NCBI GenBank assembly: GCA_022511515.1
Contig: JAFLRP010000155.1
Span: forward strand, 1-38,506
Source of the DNA: Acutalibacter sp.
GTDB lineage: Bacteria; Bacillota; Clostridia; Oscillospirales; Acutalibacteraceae
Direction of reading: 5' to 3'
DNA: 38,506 nucleotides
Positions 31,776 through 38,506 of the stretch are shown one piece after another. The notes beneath the pieces were generated by a model. It was not told the origin of the DNA and did not search any database. It saw only the letters and a list, made by a program, of their open reading frames with translations. Made by a program: the position numbers and the translations under genes. Each line of letters starts with the position of its first letter. Position 1 is the stretch's first letter.

Positions 31776-32758
31776 TGGATTTTTCCGGTTTTTTAGGAAA
31801 TGATGAGGTCAAGGCAGCTCTTTCCGCTGCCTTCGCCCAGCGCCGTTTTCCCCACGCCATCGTGCTGCAGGGGGAGTCAGGCACCGGCAAGCGAACACTG
31901 GCAAAGCACATTGCAAAGGCATTGGTCTGCCGTGATCGGGAGAAAGCTCCCTGCGGGCAGTGCCCTTCCTGCATTCGTGCCGCTGCCGGTTCGCATCCCG
32001 ATATCCGCGTGGCAGAAGGGAGCGGGAAATCCCGCTCCCTTAGTGTCGATACCATCAAATCCATCACTTCCGACGCCTACCGCATGCCGGAGGAAGCGGA
32101 TGTGAACGTCTACATTCTGTTGATGGGTACAAACACCTCCGCCGTCGCCCAGAACAAGCTGCTCAAAGCGATCGAAGAACCGCCGGACAGCGCCGTGTTT
32201 CTGCTGGTCTGCGAATCGGCGGAGCAGCTTTTGCCCACGATCCGTTCCCGAGTGCAGAGCTTTACCCTGAAGCCCCCGCCTATTGAAGAAGCAGCCGCCT
32301 ATGTGGAGCGGGCTGCCGGAATCGATGGGGAAACCGCCGGGCAGCTTGCGGCTCTCTGCGGGGGAAATATCGGTAGAATGCTGGAGGAAGCGGCGGGCGG
32401 CACCGCTGCTCAAGTACAGGAAATCGCCGCCGCTATGGTAACCGGAATGATGGACACCAATGAGGACCGTCTGCTGAAAGCGGTGGTGCCGCTGCAGAAA
32501 GACAGAAAGCTGTGCGGGGAAGTGCTTTCCCGCCTGTCTGTGATTTTTCGGGACGCCTGCGTATTGCGGATGGGCGGGACAACCCTTTTGGGCGGCGCGC
32601 CGAAAGAAGCGGATTATTTGTCCGGTCTGCCGAAAAATCGGCTGTCCGGTTTGCCGGAAATTCCGGAGGAATTCCGCCGAAAACTGGAACGCAACGCCAA
32701 CATGAACCTCTTGCTGTGCAGTCTGTGCGCCAAGCTGCGAGAGGCGGCGGGAAAATAA
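31775..32758 (+). CDS. holB: DNA polymerase III delta' subunit (HolB)
   Basis: A 327-residue clamp-loader subunit of the AAA+ family. It has P-loop GESGTGKRTLAKH, a zinc-binding four-Cys module (C48 to CGQCPSC), QNKLLKAIEEPP and the sensor region. The arginine-finger motif, usually SRC, reads SRV in TIRSRVQ. The C-terminal helical collar domain is present (about 210-327). It loads the sliding clamp with the tau/gamma and delta subunits. Start and stop-start overlap with darA are clear. The next gene, ricT, begins 49 bp later. Confidence 0.92.
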   Translation: MDFSGFLGNDEVKAALSAAFAQRRFPHAIVLQGESGTGKRTLAKHIAKALVCRDREKAPCGQCPSCIRAAAGSHPDIRVAEGSGKSRSLSVDTIKSITSDAYRMPEEADVNVYILLMGTNTSAVAQNKLLKAIEEPPDSAVFLLVCESAEQLLPTIRSRVQSFTLKPPPIEEAAAYVERAAGIDGETAGQLAALCGGNIGRMLEEAAGGTAAQVQEIAAAMVTGMMDTNEDRLLKAVVPLQKDRKLCGEVLSRLSVIFRDACVLRMGGTTLLGGAPKEADYLSGLPKNRLSGLPEIPEEFRRKLERNANMNLLLCSLCAKLREAAGK

Positions 32759-32807
32759 AACAGAATTCCGTAAAAATTTATCATAGGAGAGAAAAAGGAG
32801 AATGTGT

Positions 32808-33671
32808 ATGGCCGTCGTAGTCGGTGTGCGGTTTAAGGATACAGGTAAAATCTACTATTTTGACCCCGGTCAGGAGCAGTTGGGCATCGGGGAAAAAGTC
32901 ATTGTGGAGACTTCCCGCGGCGTGGAATGCGGCGAGGTGGCCATGAAGAATCAGGAGGTCAGCGACAGCTCCATCGTTCAGCCCTTGCGGAAGCTTTTGC
33001 GCAGGGCCACGAAAGATGACATCCAGCGGCTGGAGGAAAATCACCGCAAGGAAAAGACGGCGTTCCGCATCTGCGAGGAAAAAATTGCCCAGCACGGTCT
33101 GGAAATGAAGCTGGTGGACGTGGAGTACACCTTCGACAACAGCAAGATTTTATTCTATTTCACCGCCGACGGACGGGTGGATTTCCGGGAGCTGGTGAAA
33201 GACTTGGCCGGGCAGTTCCGCACCAGAATCGAATTACGGCAAATCGGCGTGCGGGACGAGGCGAAAATGCTGGGCGGCTTAGGGATCTGCGGCAGAGCCT
33301 TCTGCTGCGGGACGTTCCTGGACAGCTTCCAGCCCGTGTCCATCAAAATGGCAAAAGAGCAGGGCCTGTCCCTGAACCCCGTGAAGATTTCCGGCGCTTG
33401 CGGAAGACTCATGTGCTGCCTGAAATACGAGCAGGAGGCCTATCAGGACCTGCTGCGCACCACGCCCAAGGTCAACGCCTTGGTGTCCACCCCTGACGGA
33501 AAGGGCGTGGTCATCGACCAAAACCTGTTGACCCGCAAGCTCACCGTCCGTTTGGACAAGGACCCCGAGGGCGCGCCCAAGGTCTTCCACGCGTCGGAAG
33601 TCAAGCTCCTCCGGGACGGCAAGGTCAAGGTGGACAAAAAAGAAGCCGACCAGTTGAAGGGCTTAGAATAA
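32808..33671 (+). CDS. ricT: PSP1-domain protein RicT (YaaT)
   Basis: A 287-residue protein. The start is VVVGVRFKDTGKIYYFDPG, the core has VDVEYTFDNSKILFYFTADGRVDFRELVKDLA and RTRIELRQIGVRDEAK, and the conserved cysteines lie in GICGRAFCC and CGRLMCCLKYE. In Bacillus RicT works with RicA and RicF as a complex holding iron-sulfur clusters that supports RNase Y mRNA processing and developmental regulation. ATG 32808 is chosen because AAGGAG (32795-32800) is spaced 7 bp; ATG 32802 is too close. Order holB-ricT is conserved in Firmicutes. A bidirectional terminator follows. Confidence 0.94.
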   Translation: MAVVVGVRFKDTGKIYYFDPGQEQLGIGEKVIVETSRGVECGEVAMKNQEVSDSSIVQPLRKLLRRATKDDIQRLEENHRKEKTAFRICEEKIAQHGLEMKLVDVEYTFDNSKILFYFTADGRVDFRELVKDLAGQFRTRIELRQIGVRDEAKMLGGLGICGRAFCCGTFLDSFQPVSIKMAKEQGLSLNPVKISGACGRLMCCLKYEQEAYQDLLRTTPKVNALVSTPDGKGVVIDQNLLTRKLTVRLDKDPEGAPKVFHASEVKLLRDGKVKVDKKEADQLKGLE

Positions 33672-33673
33672 AA

Positions 33674-33704
33674 ACAGCGGGGCGATCAGCCCCGCTGTTT
33701 TTTT
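33674..33704. terminator. Bidirectional terminator between ricT and the convergent exonuclease gene
   Basis: ACAGCGGGGC (33674-33683), GATCA loop, GCCCCGCTGT (33689-33698), flanked by A-run on the left and TTTTTTT on the right, so it can end both converging transcripts. Confidence 0.93.
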
Positions 33705-33719
33705 GTTTTTTCAAAGGTT

Positions 33720-34562
33720 CTATTTTAGCCCAATGCCCCGCAGGACTTCCGTGGTGGTGATTTCCGGCAAATGATACGCAAGATCACCCATGGCAAAGGG
33801 CAGGGGGATTTCGCCGCCCAGCTTGATGAGCTTGTAGTTGTTCCTCAGCCGTTCGGCATTTTTAAGAATGGAATCCCGGACGGAGGGCTTTTCGATCCTT
33901 TCCGCGTGGGTAAGTATGTTTTCCAGTGTACCATACTGTTCCAGTAATTTTGCCGCCGTTTTTGGGCCCACCTGCTCCGCCCCGCAGATATGATCCGCCG
34001 CATCGCCTACCAGAGACTTAAAATCAGCGTACTGCCCGGGCAGAATACGGAATTTTTCTTCTATATAGTCGGGACCACAGAGTATCGTCTTCTCTCCCCG
34101 ATATCGGAGCACCCGCACCTTGTCGGTGATGAGCTGAAAGAAATCGCTGTCAAAAGAGGAGATCACGATTTCCGTTTCCTTGCCGTATCGCAAAGCATAT
34201 CCGGCGATCCAGTCATCCGTTTCGCAGTCTTCCGTTTCCGCGTGTTTGATCTGAAGGAAATCCAGAGCGCGATACACATCGGGTAACTGGGAAAAAGGAT
34301 TTTCTTCTTCCGGAATCTGGCTGTAATCCGGGCGGTTTCCCTTGTAATCGGCATCTATTTGGGCGCGGCTGTTTTCATGCTCGCCGTCAAAGAGCACGGC
34401 AATATGGGTTGGTCCGGTTTGCCGAATGATTTTCAACAGCGCGCCCACAAAGCCCAGCGTGCCCTGAATGGCTTTCCCCTCTGCGTTCACGATCCTGGCC
34501 GGCATGCCGAAAAACATTTGAAACAACAGATTGCTGCCGTCCACAAGTAACAGTCGATCCAT
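33720..34562 (-). CDS. 5'-3' exonuclease (FEN / PIN-like, stand-alone)
   Basis: A 280-residue nuclease of the type found as the N-terminal domain of DNA polymerase I, here as a separate protein. The acidic metal-binding residues are present: LLVDGSN, VLFDGEHENSRAQIDADYKGNR, EDCETDDWIAGY, SSFDSDFFQL and VGDAADHI, followed by the DNA-binding HhH element GAEQVGPKTAAKLLEQYG. It would remove RNA primers or 5' flaps. It differs from the usual VGDSSDNIPG in reading VGDAADHICG. It starts with ATG at 34562, 28 bp after the small membrane protein gene, and is the last gene of a five-gene minus-strand block. Confidence 0.92.
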   Translation of the reverse strand: MDRLLLVDGSNLLFQMFFGMPARIVNAEGKAIQGTLGFVGALLKIIRQTGPTHIAVLFDGEHENSRAQIDADYKGNRPDYSQIPEEENPFSQLPDVYRALDFLQIKHAETEDCETDDWIAGYALRYGKETEIVISSFDSDFFQLITDKVRVLRYRGEKTILCGPDYIEEKFRILPGQYADFKSLVGDAADHICGAEQVGPKTAAKLLEQYGTLENILTHAERIEKPSVRDSILKNAERLRNNYKLIKLGGEIPLPFAMGDLAYHLPEITTTEVLRGIGLK

Positions 34563-34589
34563 GATATATTCCCCGTATATTCGGCAAAA

Positions 34590-34922
34590 TTACCGTTCCA
34601 TTCTCTTTCTGATGAAATCGGATAGGAACATCACAACGATACCGATGACAAGATAAGTGCCGGCGAAAGCCCAAAGGCTCAGGTGACTGATCCCGCCGGA
34701 CAAAAACAGGAGCGCGGAAAGAATCGGTAAAAACCACATTTTCTGAAGGTCTTTTCCCGAAAACCAGCCCAAAACTGCGGAATAGATCGGATTGATAACG
34801 TAGAGCAGCAACAGAAGGATTCCAATGGCGGCATCGCCCTTCACAAAAGCCTGCACTGCCCACGGGAGCACGATCATAAAAGCAATGGACAAAGCCAGCA
34901 AGTCAACAAATTTCTTAGTCAT
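34590..34922 (-). CDS. Small hypothetical membrane protein (four predicted segments)
   Basis: A 110-residue hydrophobic protein starting MTKKFVDLLALSIAFMI with AAAGGGGAG a few bases upstream. Membrane segments lie near residues 6-26, 31-50, 62-77 and 80-100, and the C-terminus is basic (FIRKRMER). I do not recognise a family. It lies between the exonuclease and another small membrane protein on the same strand. Confidence 0.65.
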   Translation of the reverse strand: MTKKFVDLLALSIAFMIVLPWAVQAFVKGDAAIGILLLLLYVINPIYSAVLGWFSGKDLQKMWFLPILSALLFLSGGISHLSLWAFAGTYLVIGIVVMFLSDFIRKRMER

Positions 34923-34955
34923 CTTTTTCTCCCCTTTCAACTTTGCGAAAAGCGA

Positions 34956-35174
34956 TCATTTTAAAATCAGCGGGAGGAGCGCGAAAGCAATCCCGCCCAG
35001 CATGAATAAGACCCCGCCGAACTTTGTGCTTTTCAGATACAAATCTGACGGATCTCCCGCAGAGTAGGATTTCCATTCTTCCGTTATTTTCCAAACCAGC
35101 TCCGGCTTAAAGAAGAAAAAGGCTCCCAGCGCCGCGAAAACGATGCCTGTCAGGATCGTCAATACGATTTCCAT
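34956..35174 (-). CDS. Small two-segment membrane protein (DUF6199-like)
   Basis: A 72-residue protein with membrane segments at about residues 2-20 and 51-70, joined by a polar loop KPELVWKITEEWKSYSAGDPS followed by DLYLKSTKFGG. The WKITEEWKS...DLY pattern resembles small clostridial proteins I recall as DUF6199; this is from memory and not certain. ATG 35174 is chosen because GGGGGAA lies about 7 bp upstream; the longer in-frame ORF would overlap the upstream GNAT gene. Confidence 0.65.
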   Translation of the reverse strand: MEIVLTILTGIVFAALGAFFFFKPELVWKITEEWKSYSAGDPSDLYLKSTKFGGVLFMLGGIAFALLPLILK

Positions 35175-35202
35175 TTCCGGTTCCCCCGTATCGTGTAATA
35201 TT

Positions 35203-35720
35203 TCAGTAAATATAGCTGCGGCAGGTCTTTTCCTCTCCCAGCGCTTCAAAGAGAATGGTGTAGGTTTCCAGATAACGATACCCGCATTTTTCGATGACCC
35301 GCTTTGACGGCTCGTTGCCCACAAAATGGTCTGCGACGCAAAAGTCAAAGGTCTGTTTCAAATAGGCGGTGATGGCTTCTAACGTCTCTGTGGCATAGCC
35401 GTGATTCCAAAATTTCTTTCCGATGACGAAGCCCAGCATTACGCCTTTTTTGCCGCGGTATTCCGGCAAGTCGGAACTATGCCGGTTCACGTGGATATAG
35501 CCGAGTAGGGTATCTCCCAGCAAAATGGCAATGCCCGTGTTGTACCGGGTCAGCGTGGCGAAAAACTCATCGAATTCTTCTTTTGATTTGGCGGGGAAAA
35601 ATCCCGCCGGTTCGGTGACATCGTTATCGGACAAGATTCCCCGCAGCGCTTCCTTATCGGTCTCCTCCAACAGGCGGTATGTCAGCCTTTTGGATCGCAA
35701 TTTTTGATTCTCCAATCCGA

Positions 35721-35724
<4 letters not shown>
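35203..35724 (-). CDS. GNAT family N-acetyltransferase (RimJ/RimL type)
   Basis: A 173-residue acetyltransferase. The opening LRSKRLTYRLLEETD is typical of the RimJ/RimL subgroup. The core has TGIAILLGDTLLGYIHVN, GVMLGFVIGKKFWNHGYATETLEAIT (acetyl-CoA pyrophosphate loop region) and VGNEPSKRVIEKCGYRY. It would acetylate a protein N-terminus, antibiotic or small amine; the target cannot be told. Its ATG overlaps the stop of the Sel1 gene by 4 bp, indicating coupling. Confidence 0.9.
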
Positions 35725-36481
<757 letters not shown>

Positions 36482-36513
36482 TCGGCTTTCGGGTCATTGA
36501 TTCGGAAAAGCAG

Positions 36514-36548
36514 AATCCGGGGCGGAATACGCCTCGGATTTTGTTTTT
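36514..36548 (+). terminator. Terminator after the ferredoxin gene
   Basis: AATCCGGGGCG (36514-36524) pairs over 11 bp (one G-T) with CGCCTCGGATT (36530-36540), then TTGTTTTT. It ends 3 bp before the first possible ATG of the next gene. Confidence 0.85.
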
Positions 36549-36551
36549 CGC

Positions 36552-37346
36552 ATGGGTATTTTCGGGAAAGGCGGCAGGAACGTGGGAGAGAACGCACAAG
36601 AAAAAGACTGCCGCTGGGAACCCTTGGGGCAGGGACATCACGTATTGGTGACGGAGGAACACGGCTTTACCACCGATACCCTTTTGCTGTCACATTTTTC
36701 CCTGCCCCGCCCCGGAGAAATCTGCGCCGACTTCGGCACGGGCTGCGGGACCATTCCCCTGCTGTGGTGTATGCGGGGAAAACCCCATTCCGTGCTGGCG
36801 GTGGAGCTGCAGGAGAATGCCGTGCAGTTGGCATTAAAATCGGCTGAGGAAAACGGATTTTCCGAAGTCCTGCAAGTGATGCAGGGCGATATCCGGGATT
36901 ACCGCTCCCTTTTACCCCACCAGGGCTTTCACCTGATTGCCTGCAATCCGCCCTATTATCCTCTAAACAGCGGGGCGTTGGGGGGCGGAGCAAGAAAGAT
37001 GGCACGGCACGAGGAAAGTTTGACGCTGACAGACTTGGCGGCCGCCGCCCGGTATTCTCTGCGCTATGGGGGCAGGCTTTGCGTCTGCTTGCCGGGGGAA
37101 CGGCTGGCGGAGGCCATGGAAGTGTTCCGCCGTCAGGAATTGGAGCCCAAGCGCCTGCGGCTGGTGCAGTCAGCGCCGGGAAAGCAGCCCTACCTGTTTT
37201 TGTTGGAATGCCGCCGGGGAGGGAAACCCGGCGTAAATATAGAGCCCGTCCTGCTCCTGACCGACGGCGGCGGGGATTTTACCAATGAAATGAAGAAAAT
37301 CTACGGGGAATACGAACAGAACCCGGAAAGGGAAGAACGCCGGTGA
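36552..37346 (+). CDS. yabB: tRNA1(Val) adenine-N6-methyltransferase-like protein (YabB/TrmN6)
   Basis: A 264-residue class I methyltransferase. The SAM-binding loop is ADFGTGCGTIPLLW, the acidic residue is in LAVELQENAVQLA, and the catalytic motif is ACNPPYYPL, the N-P-P-Y form of enzymes that methylate the N6 of adenine. Position directly before rsmI matches yabB in Bacillus, which acts on A37 of tRNA1(Val). The start is uncertain: ATG 36552 lacks a ribosome site and abuts a terminator; GTG 36582 (AAAGG about 10 bp upstream) would shorten the protein by 10 residues. The stop overlaps the GTG of rsmI. Confidence 0.88.
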   Translation: MGIFGKGGRNVGENAQEKDCRWEPLGQGHHVLVTEEHGFTTDTLLLSHFSLPRPGEICADFGTGCGTIPLLWCMRGKPHSVLAVELQENAVQLALKSAEENGFSEVLQVMQGDIRDYRSLLPHQGFHLIACNPPYYPLNSGALGGGARKMARHEESLTLTDLAAAARYSLRYGGRLCVCLPGERLAEAMEVFRRQELEPKRLRLVQSAPGKQPYLFLLECRRGGKPGVNIEPVLLLTDGGGDFTNEMKKIYGEYEQNPEREERR

Positions 37347-38188
37347 AGCTGGAAAAAGGCGCGTTATATGTGGTGGGAACGCCCATCGGGAATTTGGAGG
37401 ACTTTTCCCCCAGAGCGCAAGAAACCTTGGCGCAAGCGGATTTTATCGCCGCCGAAGACACCCGAGTGACCAGAAAGCTTTTGACCCACTTCGGCATCAA
37501 AAAGCCGCTTTTGAGCTATTTTGAACACAACAAACTATCCCACGGCGAGGTGATTATACAGCGCTTGCAATCGGGCGAGACCTGTGCTCTCGTTTCGGAC
37601 GCGGGAATGCCCGCTATCTCCGACCCCGGCGAAACGCTGATTGCCGCCTGCGCGGAGCAAAATATCCCTGTCTACGTAGTGCCCGGACCCACGGCGGTGA
37701 TTTCGGCATTGGCCGTCAGCGGGCTGCCCACCGGGCGGTTTACCTTTGAGGGCTTTTTGAGCATGAATAAACGGAGCCGCCGGGAGCATTTATTATCCGT
37801 GGAACACGAGACCCGCACTATGGTCTTTTACGAAGCCCCCCACAAGCTGCGGAAAACATTGTCCGATTTGGAAAAGCTTTTCGGCGGGGACAGAAAAATC
37901 GCCGTGGTCCGGGAGCTGACGAAAATTTACGAAGAAGTCTGGCGCACGGATTTAAAAACTTGCGCCGCCCACTATCGGGAGCACGAGCCGAAAGGCGAAT
38001 ACGTGCTGGTGATCGCCGGGGCGGAAGCACCCAAAACCGAGGAAGAAGAATATACCTTAGGGGATGCCGCCCAGCTTGCCAGAGAGCGAATGGAGCAGGG
38101 CCTCTCCGCCGCTGACGCAGCCAAAGAAACGGCAAAGCTCACGGGGCTCCGAAAAGGCGACATTTACCGGCTGTTGGGGAAGGAATGA
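37343..38188 (+). CDS. rsmI: 16S rRNA (cytidine1402-2'-O)-methyltransferase RsmI
   Basis: A 281-residue tetrapyrrole-methylase-fold enzyme. Motifs are LYVVGTPIGNLEDFSPRAQ, IAAEDTRVTRKLL, LVSDAGMPAISDPGE and VVPGPTAVISALAVSGLPT, with the C-terminal helical domain (KETAKLTGLRKGDIYRLL). It methylates C1402 of 16S rRNA at the decoding centre. The start is GTG 37343, overlapping the yabB stop (GTGA), so the two are translationally coupled. Length is typical. Confidence 0.96.
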   Translation: MKLEKGALYVVGTPIGNLEDFSPRAQETLAQADFIAAEDTRVTRKLLTHFGIKKPLLSYFEHNKLSHGEVIIQRLQSGETCALVSDAGMPAISDPGETLIAACAEQNIPVYVVPGPTAVISALAVSGLPTGRFTFEGFLSMNKRSRREHLLSVEHETRTMVFYEAPHKLRKTLSDLEKLFGGDRKIAVVRELTKIYEEVWRTDLKTCAAHYREHEPKGEYVLVIAGAEAPKTEEEEYTLGDAAQLARERMEQGLSAADAAKETAKLTGLRKGDIYRLLGKE

Positions 38189-38301
38189 ACACGCTCGGCA
38201 GGGAACGAAAACCGAGACCAATACTGGCTCAGAGGAAGGTTGTATGGTTCCTGAAGTCAGTTTCATGTGAGATAAAATAAAAAATGAAAGGACGGAGAGA
38301 T

Positions 38302-38506
38302 ATGATCAGAAAAACCAAAATCATTTGCACGCTGGGACCTGCCACGGACGATGAGGGAGTTCTGCGCCGCCTGATGCTGGGAGGCATGAACGCTGCCCGG
38401 TTCAACTTTTCCCACTGCACCTATGAGGACGCTGCCAAGAAGCTGGAAGCGGTGGTGCGCCTGAGGACCGAGCTGGGGCTGCCCATCGCCACCATTTTGG
38501 ACACCA
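38302..38506 (+). CDS. pyk: Pyruvate kinase (3' partial)
   Basis: The first 68 codons of pyruvate kinase: MIRKTKIICTLGPATDD, then GMNAARFNFSHCTYED with the substrate-binding Arg/Asn/Ser, and GLPIATILDT. It catalyses phosphoenolpyruvate plus ADP to pyruvate plus ATP. GGAGAG is just upstream of ATG 38302. The gene runs off the window end. The 113-bp gap after rsmI holds a TAAAAT (38273-38278) that may be a -10; no clear -35. Confidence 0.95.
   Translation, partial: MIRKTKIICTLGPATDDEGVLRRLMLGGMNAARFNFSHCTYEDAAKKLEAVVRLRTELGLPIATILDT

Overview
The window looks like a chromosome fragment from a Gram-positive, anaerobic member of the Clostridia, most plausibly an uncultured Oscillospiraceae-type gut bacterium. 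The evidence is a Firmicutes gene repertoire (SipW-type signal peptidase with TasA/camelysin-like substrates, DarA/PstA, RicT/YaaT, YitT, heterodimeric ABC exporter, DUF6062), strong AGGAGG-type ribosome binding sites, GC-rich coding DNA and AT-rich intergenic DNA. The genus is an inference. No tRNA, rRNA, CRISPR array, insertion sequence or phage gene was seen.

Region 1 (1-7.4 kb) is a cell-surface locus. A 5'-truncated acidic repeat protein with a TasA-like C-terminal domain is followed by a SipW-type signal peptidase, two small secreted proteins with SipW-dependent signal peptides, a 905-residue secreted BspA/InlB-like protein, and a sugar-transfer-associated ATP-grasp protein. Together they look like a self-contained export and assembly unit for an extracellular fibre or matrix.

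Region 2 (7.4-18.2 kb) holds lepA, an atypical AT-rich membrane gene, hemW, a convergent ogg/DUF6062 pair whose terminator lies inside the hemW coding sequence, a gene-free stretch of about 740 bp, rlmB, a 1023-residue membrane protein built like a P1B-type ATPase without its catalytic motifs, and a YitT-family transporter.

Region 3 (18.2-31.2 kb) holds a small P-loop kinase-like gene, an EF-G-like GTPase with altered G motifs, a membrane-anchored hypothetical protein, an esterase, a PAQR/hemolysin III protein, an acyltransferase-3, a heterodimeric ABC exporter behind a long leader containing a promoter, a small ORF and a terminator (probable attenuator), a polysaccharide deacetylase and an amino-acid:Na+ symporter.

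Region 4 (31.2-38.5 kb) resembles the Bacillus yaaQ-holB-yaaT-yabB-rsmI neighbourhood. Here it is split by a minus-strand block (5'-3' exonuclease, two small membrane proteins, GNAT, Sel1) and a small ferredoxin. The window ends inside pyruvate kinase.

The most unexpected structure is a dispersed, non-coding repeat present twice in opposite orientations (22685-22778 and 31289-31390). A 60-bp core folds as an outer stem enclosing two small-loop hairpins, and a third hairpin flanks it. The two copies differ at paired positions in a compensatory way, which argues that the fold is selected or copied as a structure. The second highlight is the pseudo-P-type ATPase; the third is the ABC-exporter leader.
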